Of a stretch of DNA of 64,000 bases, positions 45,174-55,279 are shown piece after piece. The notes under the pieces are model-generated. The model made no database searches. It saw only the letters and a list, made by a program, of their open reading frames with translations, and had not been told where the DNA came from. The stretch comes from Hysterangium stoloniferum (taxonomy: Eukaryota > Basidiomycota > Agaricomycetes > Hysterangiales > Hysterangiaceae), in the NCBI GenBank assembly GCA_015178975.1, contig WHVD01000004.1, forward strand, positions 1,116,001 to 1,180,000, given 5' to 3'. Every line of letters begins with the position of its first letter. Position 1 is the stretch's first letter. Both the position numbers and the translations under genes were made by a program.

Positions 45174-45985
45174 TGTTACGACCGGAATTCCCACCAGACT
45201 CCGGGCACTAACTTATATGCACCCACACCCTATACACACCAATTGTCAGTTTATCGGAATTCCCGCCAGACTCCCTATGTCAGACTTGTCCACATTCAAC
45301 TTCATTACTTCATGTATCAGTCGCCGGAATACCCACCAGACTCCATCCCTGTCTATGTCCAACTCTGTCCCACACATCAGTCACCAGACCCCACTCAGAA
45401 AACCCATCATCCCTCTAACTGAGTCCTGTTCCCATTATAGTCAAATGACCTGTCATGATTCAGACTCCACTCCCACTCCATTCCCATTATGGTTTTATGA
45501 CCTGTCACGATTCAGACTCCACTCTGTTCTGTCCCATTCCTAACACCAAGTTTGGTGTTTACTTATCTCATTTTATGTTTGTTAGTTTCATTTTCATTAT
45601 TACTGGATTTGGTATGTTATTCATTCCACAGTCTACAGTATATAGTCTGGCAGATGTTGTACATACAATCCAGTCAGAAAATCAGCTTAGATTCTCCCCA
45701 GTAATCTTAGTACATTTTCTGCTCTAAATTCCTCTTTGAATTACACCACTCTCACTAGTTGGAGCCCACAGGCTCCAATGCATCTATCACTCAACCTCCG
45801 ACTTATCTATCTTGACTCTCCAACCTCTTGACCCACGAACTCTGCCCAGACTCCCTGGGATTCCTGTCTGCTGTTTGAAATTGAACAACACAATCACATG
45901 AGAGTGCAGCCTATAAGCTGAAGCCAAGTCCTACTGGATTTCCCATGGGTTTCTCCAGAAACCCTCCATGTACACACCCTTAACA
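45174..45985 (+). mobile_element. 3' LTR of chromovirus X, 812 bp
   Basis: TGTTACGACC...CCTTAACA, same features as the 5' LTR. Three ~70 bp-spaced copies of GGAATNCCCNCCAGACTCC begin at 45184, 45256 and 45326. Confidence 0.9.
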
Positions 45986-45988
45986 ACA

Positions 45989-46139
45989 TGTTGGTTTTAG
46001 TTATATTATCGTTGAGGAAACTCATGATTTACTAAATATGCACTTTTTCTAGAATACACTCGGTTAAGATGTACTTTACAGTAGCTTAGTCATACATACA
46101 TAACTTTGTCCATTTTTGTTATACTGTCAACATTTAACA
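45989..46139 (+). mobile_element. 3' LTR of the gag-only Copia-type element
   Basis: TGTTGGTTTTAG...CATTTAACA matches 22288-22446 with an 8-base deletion. Its first two bases are shared with the ACATG duplication made by the chromovirus X insertion. Confidence 0.85.
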
Positions 46140-46378
46140 GCATCCTCATACACTCACTTGGGTGTCCATATTTCAGAGGGCAGATATATCAGGAGTGTTT
46201 ACAGATACTCAGAGTTCCCAGGGGTTCTGGATGTCCAGAGTCTGGAGAGTTCTGGATATTGAGTGGACAGAAAGACAGAAGGGACAAGAAACTAAGTTGT
46301 GACTAAGTCAAGATTAAAACTGGAGTGTAAGTACATGACTATGGAAGACTATATAGTTGTTCCAGTAATTGTACTACA
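46140..46378 (-). mobile_element. LTR-like block W, second part
   Basis: Continuation of 22136-22287 after the Copia-type insertion. It ends in GTACTACA on the plus strand (TGTAGTAC on its own sense strand). Confidence 0.65.
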
Positions 46379-47022
46379 TATCTAGGAGTATAATAAAACC
46401 TATTTGGAACTGTTTCCAAACTAAGGATATAATAACAAGTAAGATACATGAGGAACAAGGATGGGGTCAGATCAGGGAACAAGAGCAAGAACAATAAACA
46501 AATGAAAGAACATCTGTTAACCGGTCAGTTACCAAATGTGGAACAAAGGAAGTGAGTTGGAATAACCATGGACATCTGATACTATCTGGACATGGATCTG
46601 AACACTATAATGACTAAGTATATGTATTTCTGGGAAAGCCATGGGTTCTGGGCAAGTTGGAACATTGGCATAGAGAGGTGACAAGGATGATCTGGTGAAG
46701 GTTAGGCCACAGACCAAAGTATCTAGAACAAATGCCAGGAGGGAGTCCAGATTGGGAAATGACCAAGGACAGTTGGAGATACTAGCTGGGGAAGGGTGGA
46801 GTCTGATGGGTTCCAGATCATAACAAGAGGTGTCTAGTTGAGGGTAGAATACCAGAATGGGATGTGAAGGTTACTTGAGGGATAAAGGTCAGGTTCCAGT
46901 GGATTCCGGATCTTGATACTAGTCCAGAAGATAGTTCAGAGCCTGATATGATTTCTGGAAAATACTCCATGGACTCTCTGGTAATGGATCTTCACAAATA
47001 GGTCTTATTATACTCCCAGACC
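46379..47022 (-). repeat. Right arm of the large inverted repeat
   Basis: Reverse-complement match to 21505-22135, interspersed with a few small indels. The outer bases of this arm (CTAGGAGTATAATAAAACC and GGTCTTATTATACTCCCAG) also mirror each other. Confidence 0.7.
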
Positions 47023-47379
47023 TGTAGTACAATTATTGGAACATCTATATAGTCTTCCATAGTCATGTACTTACTCCTTAGTTTTAATCTCAACTTAGTT
47101 AATCTGCTCACTTGTTCTTTCTGTATGCTGGATATCCAGAACTCTCCACCAGACTCCAATTATCCATAAACACTCTGGCATATATCTGCCCCTGAAATAT
47201 GGACACCCAAGTGAGTGCATGAGGGCACAGCACATATGTAAGCTGAAGCCAAGTCCATCTTGTACTCTAGTAACATCCCAATACTCCCCAGACTAATCCC
47301 TGGAAACTCCATGGACATACTTCCAGGAAGTGTCCAGAATATCCACTGGAAATTCTGCCCAGAGATCTGGAACTTAACA
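47023..47379 (+). mobile_element. LTR-like block W, intact copy
   Basis: It runs from TGTAGTACAATT to GAACTTAACA, with TG...CA ends. It contains the shared CAGC...AAGCTGAAGCCAAGTCC motif at about 47229-47256. No internal coding region can be assigned to this family. Confidence 0.6.
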
Positions 47380-47496
47380 CTATCTTAATTCACCAGATCA
47401 GCTTGGAAAGTTGACGATTGTTCAGTGATGGGGGGTGAGGAGTTTTTTAACTTCTTGTTCTAAAAGAAATCCATTGACTACTTTGACATTAGATCA

Positions 47497-47858
47497 ATTC
47501 TGAGCAGTACCCTGTCTGGGCCTCACTAGCAAGAGACTTCCTTGCTATCATGGCTACATCAGTGTCAAGTGAACATGCCTTCTCAGCTGCAGGAATCACA
47601 ATCAGTAAATGGCATAATAGGCTTGGAGGAAATGTTGTTGAGGCATTCCAATTTCTGAAGTGCTTGTATCAATGTGATCTCCTCATTTGTGAAGCAGATG
47701 ATCCTTCAATCACATCTGAGACTCAGTTGGACAGAAAAATGGCATTGGAGGGTTCAAATGAGACTGAGGAGGGCTGGGATCATCTGGTAGAGGATGTCAA
47801 TGCAGGGATTGAAGGTGCTGTTCTCGACATGGAAGGTAATGATGATGAATATTACTGA
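47497..47858 (+). pseudogene. hAT transposase C-terminal dimerisation domain
   Basis: Reading from YPVWASLARDFLAI through SVSSEHAFSAAG to NVVEAFQFLKCLY gives the conserved hAT C-terminal dimerisation motif (the SxxSERxFSxAG pattern). The catalytic domain is not found upstream, so this is a fragment. The tail is acidic and ends with a stop at 47858. Confidence 0.85.
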
Positions 47859-48989
47859 CATTAACTAAAGTATATGTGTATATATATTGCAATAAGCCAT
47901 GACATTGCTATTACTGACATCAACTAGAGTATATACTACATATATACATGTTGCAATAAGCCCCCGGCCGAAGGCGAGCCCTGAGCCCGACCCCGAGCCC
48001 TCCTCTATGGCCCGGCCTGAGAATATGCCAGGCCCGAGCACCTGGCTTTCACTATCATGAGAACGTGGATATCAACGGGTCCAGAATGTCAGACAAAATG
48101 TAACCACAAAGGGTGAGACAGAATATTTAGCGGAAACAGGTATATCATCCCACACACAAATATAAGCAGTGCTGCATGAAGCGAGAGCTTGGGCAACGAT
48201 CATTTTTGACCATCATCCAATATGTCAAAGCCAGCCAGGACTTAGCTGATTGCTACCGTTCGGCATGTCGGGGGTGAGGTCTGAACTTGCCCCAGCTGTT
48301 TTTAAACTTTAGACACAGAGATGCACATCGGAGAAGTACGTTGGGCAAATTTTCAGTATATTTGCACCATTGCCGCTAGTATTTTCTTTACAATTGTCAC
48401 GCTTTAACTTGTATTCCATCGTATACCATTTCTTCGAAACGTCAGACACTATATAATAATGTCTTCACCGCAGACCATCGATATTCACACGCTGTCATTG
48501 AATGTGGGGGGACCTCGTTTTGCAGCGGTAAGCCCTTAACCTTCTACAAGTTCAATTGTTTGCAGGTTATGTTCATCTGTGTATTCTGTTCTAGCATTAT
48601 GATAGTATGCATGCTTTGCGAATTATAAACCATTGATTTGTGCAAACTAATCTATAAATTATAGTTGCTGCCTATACCATATTGGTGCGTTTGGAATACT
48701 TAAACAGAGAAATAAATGTATTCGAAGCTGATGCCTCTGCGATGCAGTTATATGACTATTTATTGACCATAGGGGCAGAAATTGATCTTGTATGGCCCAC
48801 TCCTTGGAGTGCCGGGAAAGTTCTATTTTATGCTGCAAAATACTCTGCATTTTTGGATAGTGCACTTCTTCTCTATTGTATGCAGAGTAATAACTGGTAC
48901 TGTCCAAAATAAGTTGTGAACACTTTCCCAATTAGCACGCCTCGCGCCACTAGGGTGTTAGATTGAGTAATGCTAGCAGTGCTTCCCAG

Positions 48990-49061
48990 GGTCAGGTGGT
49001 GTAATGGTTAACACCCCTGCTATATATGCAGAAGCCCTGGGTTCAATCCCCAGTCTGGCCA
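48990..49061 (+). tRNA. tRNA-like sequence within the 5' LTR of the TRIM element
   Basis: A 72 nt cloverleaf can be drawn: acceptor stem GGTCAGG with TCTGGCC, D-arm GTGT-AATGGTTA-ACAC, anticodon stem CCTGC/GCAGA (one mismatch) with loop TATATAT, T-arm CTGGG-TTCAATC-CCCAG, discriminator A. A and B boxes look functional. Position 33 is A rather than the invariant T, so decoding is doubtful; the nominal anticodon would be TAT. It is best read as a tRNA-derived or tRNA-mimicking part of the LTR. Confidence 0.5.
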
Positions 49062-49272
49062 TTCATTTTCTACACTTTTAACAGGTTATGGGCCCCGCTG
49101 TATGCTATAGGGCATGGTTCCTGTGTGTAGAGTGAACAGCTATATTTATGTGTGGTATAGTGGACAAGTCTGGACAAAAGAGCCAGAGAGGACCTATATC
49201 TGCTTATAGTATAGTTGAGTGCTAGCATTAAGGGAGTGTGTTAGATTGAGTAATGCTAGCAGTGCTTCCCAG

Positions 49273-49344
49273 GGTCAGGTGGTGTAATGGTTAACACCCC
49301 TGCTATATATGCAGAAGCCCTGGGTTCAATCCCCAGTCTGGCCA
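49273..49344 (+). tRNA. tRNA-like sequence within the 3' LTR of the TRIM element
   Basis: Same 72 nt sequence as at 48990-49061, as expected for LTR copies. No difference was seen between the two, which suggests recent insertion. Confidence 0.5.
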
Positions 49345-51363
49345 TTCATTTTCTACACTTTTAACATAGGGATGACCCCGAATACCTGTGAGCTTTTATA
49401 CAAACTATCTGCAGGTATGACCCATCATGAATAAAGCGGACTTGCTGATCATTTCTACTAGGAATGATTATAGCCGGGATTACTATTTCAGAATGTATGT
49501 GCCTTTCGGTACCAGATGCCCAGTAAAATAATACGATATATGTCGCAGTCGTTCTAGTTTTCCGAACCTGGGCAGTTTGGGAAAAAAATAGTATTGTAGG
49601 AATATCGCTCCTTTGTGCAGCATTTATACTTCTATGTCCGATTGGGTATTTCCCCTACCACGGTCTCTCGTCCATCACATGTAAACTAGTCAGTTTCCGA
49701 TCGTGATTCAAATCCCTGATCACTATGAGCCACGCAGATGGACCGAGTCCAAGCGCAGACTATGTTTGCTGGGTCGTAACGCCTCCTGGAAGCATACTAT
49801 TTCTCGACTACATCTTGCTTGTGATATTTGAAACAAGTATTTGCCATCCTATCACTTGCAATATTCGCCTGCTTATCCGCTCTTTTCAGTCATCTTAATA
49901 TTAACCACCCTCAAGTGCGTTCAACACTGTGAGTACTGCAGAGTCTTGGCATACGTCAACTTCACTTCTAAAACTGCACCGGGACTCCCTCGGCAGTCAG
50001 AAGAAGCAGGTCCCGTCTGATTGTTACATTATATCGAGACGGTATGCTTCTCAGCTCACTCGTAAGATTCCACCTAATTTTCCTTACGGGAAAAAGGTGT
50101 GCTGTACTATATGTACCTCATCGGTGTGTAGATATGTCACAGACTTAACGATCGCATTGTAACTTTGCGCCGAGAAGGCATATCAACAGTTAACATGATT
50201 ATTGTGGTCATCACAGTATGTGCCAAAGATTTTTCAGTCTACCCAAGCTAAATCCTTATCAAGCACAACCCCAGCCTCTTACTGTCCGTGCATCGATTTC
50301 GTTTTTTCCGTCATTTTAAATCCACGAGCTCATTGCAACAATAGTATACAACGCGTCTTCCATGCAGTATTCACCGCAAGGATTTTAGTCAATCTCCGGA
50401 AAGCGGTGCGGGATAATTGCACTGAGTCTGATACTCTAACCAATACCGGAAATATCGACGGTGATCGTACAATTCTTACCAGTGTCGTACTAGGTGTCGA
50501 CACTTGGTTTCAGAACGCGGGATTACCCACACAGACGGTAATGAGGCGTAACATGGCTTTCTATTCTATACTTGGCTGAAACAGATCTCAACTTTAGGCT
50601 TTACCTGATGAAGGATCAGCCTTACCTCAATCACAGCTGAGCCATGAGGGCATATGAAGCGGCACCGAGCGATGAACAGAGGATGCAGTCGACCACATTG
50701 TAAGATGTTCCCAATGGCTACAATTTGGAATAATAACAAGACAAGAAATACATAGTAGACTTCTCTGGAGAAATCGTCCCATCAGTTTCAATTAGGCAAC
50801 AGCCTGGTTATGAGTTGAGAACAGAGTCATTTTGGGTCGAAGGCATTACAAAACTATTTTATCCCTCACAACTGTTCAGGTGCTCCAGTATTTCAAAGAC
50901 AGAGATTAAATATATAGAGAGATAGGACTTGACTTGGTTACTGCAGGCTTCAGATACTAAGAATTACAAAGTATTAAGTCACAATGAGGCCAATGACTCA
51001 GAAGGAGGTTTTAGCAGTACAAAACAACACTCCAGGAGCCTGAGGGTGTCATCACACAAACTTCAAGGACAAGAGGGGAGAATTCTAAGTTGATATCCAA
51101 ACAGAAGAGAAGTAATTTTCAAGACAATGATTATACTGAAGAAATTAATATCAAAAGAGGTGAGCAGAATGGGAAAAATGGAAAGAGAATATGTATACAA
51201 ACTAAATGGGGGTTCAAAATATATGGGAGTCCTCAATATGATGTGGTAGCATAAACGGAGTCATGTGGAAGGAATGGAAGAGTGATGCAGAACAGAATGC
51301 CTGAATGATGAAAGGTTATATGAAAAGTCATGCAAGGGGGATCAGAGGCACTCCTGGGGGAGA

Positions 51364-52189
51364 CTCACCATTGAGGACTGACTTATTTAGGTTCCATGAA
51401 TTCAAAAGTATAAAAGTATAAAATTGTAAATAATAAATTTCTGGGTTAGACACATGCCCTGATAAATACTTAGAATTGTCAACACAGAGCAATGTTGTGG
51501 GGTAATAATGTCCTTAGTATATTTGCACTCAGCTATGCAGTACTTTGAAATAGCTTAGTAATTTGAACTTAACTAGGCCTGTTCATTTACCACATCAGTA
51601 ATAACCATTCACTGTATCATATAGTTACTGTGTCAAATAGCAGGCATTCCATTAGGAAGCTACATAGTCTCATATCAACTGATATAATGATAGATGTTTG
51701 AGCCTTATACCAGGAATATATGTTGAATACTCTCTCCTACCTAAACACATTCTAGCTTTTACCACGAGCGTGTCAGGTAACCGAATTGGCTATGAAGGAA
51801 AGTCTATTATGTTTTACATCAGTGTTAAATTATCATAAGTCCATCGTTTCTCAATCACACGGTATGACCATGTTCTTCGCTATGTGGTTTTAGGAGCGCG
51901 AGCGGGCGGTTTTGATGTATAATATTTATACAGACGAAATGAACACTTCTCATGAACATTATATTTTATCCGCTCAATTATATGCCAAGCAAGTTCTTTT
52001 GGTTTGTTGTAGACATTGGTGATTGGTGATTGTTGATTGTTTTACCCCGATTGATATTCGGAGATATGATGTTCCTCAGTGTACTCAAATAGTTTTCACC
52101 AGAAATATCAATGCTATGTGGATTCCGATATTGTCAAATATTAATCACCTTGTAATATTCTGGAAACTAACACAAATCCTGTTGGGAAC
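51364..52189. other. No recognisable gene
   Basis: AT-rich; only short frames. A GATTGGTGATTGTTGATTG repeat occurs near 52020. Nothing else is supported. Confidence 0.4.
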
Positions 52190-52599
52190 CACTAAGTCAC
52201 GCTGCCGAATCACCCAAGACCACTTGGTCGTGAGTTCGATCCCCGCCCATACCAACAGTTTGAAACCCAAAAACAGTGGCAAAATAACTTGGCATTAAGA
52301 GGGATTAAGAATTATTTAATCTAGTTGGCCCACACAAGCGTTGGCTACTGGCCTTCAGGAGAACTTTCGGGTCGGAGTTTACTCGATGTTGAGAACCACT
52401 TGTTGACGCAAAGGGGGGGGTATACGTCGGTACACCGTGGACGCGAGCAAAAGCGTTAATATTACTAAGCTACTATACAGGACTATGTAGCTTTATCGCG
52501 AAATATATTAGGACCCAGAACTGTTATCATGTTGAGATTATTACCGAACGGCCAAAACTTCAACACCACTAAGCCACGCTGGCTTAGTGGTTCCTAACA
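52190..52599 (+). mobile_element. Degenerate relative of the palindrome-ended miniature element
   Basis: The left end (TGTTGGGAACCACTAAG, 52190) is only half a palindrome. The interior has GAGTTCGATCCCCGCCC (B box) and the CTTTCGGGTCGGAGTTTACT segment seen in the 29518-29829 copy. The right palindrome (52387-52599) is split by a 165 bp insertion at 52401-52565 and reads through when that is removed. No TSD is visible, consistent with age. Confidence 0.75.
52401..52565. mobile_element. Solo LTR-like insertion, 165 bp
   Basis: TGTTGACGCAAAGG...CTTCAACA is flanked by perfect CCACT duplications (52396-52400 and 52566-52570). A homologous copy lies at 61241-61398. Short length, TG/CA ends and 5 bp TSD fit a solo LTR of a small element. 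Confidence 0.8.
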
Positions 52600-52664
52600 T
52601 ATACATCTTTCAAGCGTCGTGTGTGGACAGTTAGCTATAAGTATATTTGAATGGTGTTTGTAAG

Positions 52665-53660
52665 AGCCGTGGGTGATCTGACTTCGGCGCTCTCCTTGTG
52701 GGGAGTTGTGATATCGACTGCGGAATATCAACGTCGTCTCCGTAAATTTGGAACCACATGTACATTCTATTTATTTTCCATCACATATATATCTGTTTCG
52801 CCTTACGGAGCTTATTACTCCCTGGCTCTGGCATACTTCGCAAAAGATGATGCGCCCCCTCACAAAGTCTGGTCCATATCCTACGTAATTGGGTTCAAAT
52901 GGTCATTGGATAGCCTATCACAGTTTGATATGTATGTTACAACCAGCCCAGATAGTCAGCTACGGCTGGGTGTGGGTGTGGCGTGTGGGTATTCTTACAA
53001 TTGTAGCGATCCACTTCACAGCTACCTGCCTGGCTGTGAGATCAACTATATGTTAGAATAACAATGTGTGTAAAATAGCCGTGAAGTTGCTGCTCTTCGA
53101 CATTTTTATTTAAGTGACAGATATAGATGGCCACTTCCCTAACAAAATATTAGTAACACGATGCCTGTGGGACTCACATGTATCTAGTTCGGTCACTGTC
53201 TTACAACAGCCTGGGTAACAATCTCGACTTCCTTTCCTCGAGCGCTCGCCTTGTATAGAGCCGTGTTACCAACTGCGGAATATCAGCGTCGTCTCCGCAA
53301 GTCTGGAACCACAGGTACATTCTATTTATCTTCCATTACAGATATATATCTGTTCCTGAAGCAACGCCTTACGGAACTTATTACTCCCTGGCTCCGGCAT
53401 ACTTCCCAAAAGATGATTCGCGCTCTCACAAAGTCTAGTCCATATCCCCGCGTTCTTGTGGTTCAAATGATCATTGGATAGATATGGATGGCTCCGAAGG
53501 CCTGAGGTAGAGTTTGATATGTGTGTTACGACAAGCCAAAATAGTCATTGTACGGCTGGGTGTGACGTGTGGTTATTCTTGCAATTTGAAGCAGTCCTAC
53601 CCTAGCCGGGAGATGAACTATATGACGAGTTAGAATAGACGCAATACGAGTAAAATAGTC
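52665..53660 (+). repeat. Tandem duplication of an unrecognised gene-like segment
   Basis: Two units (about 52665-53101 and 53255-53660) share AACTGCGGAATATC, CGTCGTCTCCG, TTATTACTCCCTGGCTC and the AACTATATG ends. Possible coding pieces around a short intron read AEYQRRLRK and then TPYGTYYSLAPAYF, preserved in both units. This hints at a once-coding sequence. No family is recognised and both units carry frame breaks. Confidence 0.55.
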
Positions 53661-55279
53661 GTGAGGTTGCTGCTTTTCGCCATGTTTAGGTGGCAGATAT
53701 GACCACTTTCCCTCATCTTATAACTCTACCTTATTCTACTTTCATGAACTTTTAGCGATATAGACATAGACTCATGTAGCACTTATCTCACCCTAAATAA
53801 AAATATATTTATTCTAAAACAAGCAAATAAGTCAAAACGATAGATGATTATGGTACATAAGGGTTAACCACCGACTGTAAGGGACCGCAAAAACCGCTAA
53901 AGTTGTCTATCACCTATCACCCAATCTGCATGCTCCCCAAACTACATACCCCAGACATCAAACAACTTTCTATTTATCAACTGTTACAACCAGATCATGA
54001 GCGGTTTCGCTGGTTGATATGCCTGCCACATCGAATGTAAGAAAGTGGCTTGAAGTTGTATATTGGTATGGAGTCTGAGGAAGAAATTATAGTGACACGT
54101 ATTATTGAGTGGAAGTGGAACTTGAAGGATCAATGTTGACCGCATAGATTCACAGTTTGCGACATATAATTGCAAAAATGCGCTATAGTAACGAAATATA
54201 ATATTCAATATTGGTAAGATATTCGCTTTATAATTATTTAGCGTTGAAGTATTACGGACATGCTTTTATTTAGAAATTATCCCATGGATTATAACATTTC
54301 TGCGGGACTATGTAATTATAGCAAATTGTCGGGTGTGAGGGAAGAAATCGACGTACCAAGCGAGCGATTAGCGTTCGACGAGCTATTTTTGGTGAACGAG
54401 TTGCTCGTGGCAGTAAGGACCATGCAGACCCACACCGTCAGAATCAATTAGGCCGATTACTTGATGTGAACTCAAGATTTTTTTTAGATTTCCATTGAAT
54501 AGCCAGCACAAACAATCTGCAATGAGAGGTGTAGGTGCGTTGACAGTGGCATTGATTTCCTCATAAGTGACGCCCATTGCAGCGGCATCTGGCCACTTTA
54601 TATCTAAAAGGGGCAGATCCTACAACGGAAGATGGAGTAAGTAAGAAATACAAATTCAACATATGTTAGTTGATGCTTCCCCTGGGAACTTGAAGGATGA
54701 CTTTGAGTTGAACAGTCTCACAGAATTTGCAGTGGTGCAAAACAAGACATTAACCAACGTGCAGAAGTACATGCACCAACGTCCAGCGTATAGTAATAAC
54801 TTGTCATTATATTGTCAGGTACCCTCTTCCAGAACAAGACCGTCCTGTCAACGGCCGCAGTAGCAGTGCAGACAGAACGTTCCATGACCATATGGTGGTG
54901 GCAGGATGCATACAGGCCCTCGTGAAGTCTCAGTAATGCACTCGCCGCCTTGCCCTTGTTTAATACTGAGGTATATATTGCTTTAGGTTGATAACAACTG
55001 TTTTAGTGGTTCCGTAGTTATTATTATCCACATGGGTGTCCGATGCATGTGCTAGAACAGTTCCATTGTGTTTATTGGCTGAAAGCTCCATCATCGTCTT
55101 ACACGCTCCACAAGGCCATATGGTGATCTCCTGAATGGCAGTGCAGTTCATCTGTATGTAGTGCCGTTCAGGAAGTGTGTGCGTTCAGCTGACGAGGTAA
55201 GGGATACAAATACGCATTGCCACTTGGGCGTTGCATAATCAGCTGGATCTTCCAAACAACCTAACAAATCTTGATCCTC
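53661..55279. other. No confident gene; possible minus-strand exons
   Basis: Two minus-strand segments look exon-like. 54383-54620 is preceded by an acceptor and reads DIKWPDAAAMGVTYEEINAT. 54960-55151 contains IWPCGACKTMMEL. They may belong to one gene of unknown type; splice phases were not resolved. Elsewhere only short frames occur. Confidence 0.3.

Larger units (their letters stand above)
37121..45985 (+). mobile_element. Chromovirus (Ty3/Gypsy) family X, full-length
   Basis: It is flanked by perfect ACATG duplications (37116-37120 and 45986-45990), with LTRs 37121-38773 (808 bp without the nested solo LTR) and 45174-45985 (812 bp). Order is PBS, gag, protease, RT, RNase H, integrase, chromodomain, then an opposite-strand gene, the polypurine tract AAAGGGAGGG (45161-45170) and the 3' LTR. 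Domains are all present but stops and small frame shifts make this copy inactive. It landed on the first two bases of the Copia-type 3' LTR. Confidence 0.95.
22288..46139 (+). mobile_element. Gag-only Copia-type element, expanded to 24 kb by nested insertions
   Basis: LTRs are 22288-22446 and 45989-46139 (159 and 151 bp; TGTTGGTTTTAG...CATTTAACA). They are flanked by GCACC and GCATC, a 5 bp target-site duplication with one change. The 5' LTR is followed at once by GGTTATGGGCCCCGC, the PBS type of Copia elements that use the anticodon half of initiator tRNA-Met. The only coding region is a gag; no protease, integrase or RT remains between the gag and the 3' LTR. Without later guests the element would be about 1.4-1.5 kb. 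Guests, each bounded by its own TSD, are 22717-24109, 24241-25100, 25156-25955, 26058-36522 and 37121-45985. Confidence 0.85.
48956..49366 (+). mobile_element. TRIM-like element, 411 bp, with tRNA-like sequences in its LTRs
   Basis: Identical-length 128 bp LTRs (48956-49083 and 49239-49366; TGTTAGATTGAG...CTTTTAACA) flank a 155 bp interior. The interior opens with the Copia-type PBS GGTTATGGGCCCCGC and ends with a purine-rich AAGGGAG. Perfect TAGGG duplications flank it (48951-48955 and 49367-49371). The empty site is present at 18030-18034 (TAGGA) in the other segmental copy. No coding capacity, so it must use proteins of an autonomous Copia element. Confidence 0.92.
48459..50579 (+). pseudogene. 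DUF6533-family gene copy, disrupted by a miniature retroelement
   Basis: All exons of the 17538-19280 gene are recognisable, starting with ATG at 48459; the LYDYLLTI motif falls near 48750. The exon carrying the PSTCELLYK segment in copy A is interrupted by the 411 bp element at 48956-49366 and also carries point changes. The exon encoding the C-terminal region also has a small deletion near 50560. This copy should not give a full protein unless the insert were spliced out. Confidence 0.85.
48050..51363 (+). repeat. Segmental duplication, copy B
   Basis: Matches 16583-20035 in the same orientation. It differs by a deletion after about 48150, a 411 bp retroelement at 48956-49366, and scattered substitutions. 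The GC-rich piece just before it (47960-48045) is not in copy A. Confidence 0.9.

Noticed and set aside
48990-49061. A functional isoleucine tRNA gene
   Set aside because: The anticodon loop would have A at position 33, the anticodon stem has a mismatch, and the sequence lies inside an LTR in two copies. Kept only as tRNA-like.
54960-55151. Possible cytidine deaminase (PCGACK motif, minus strand)
   Set aside because: The matching HAE zinc motif was not found upstream and the exon structure is unresolved. One short motif is not enough.
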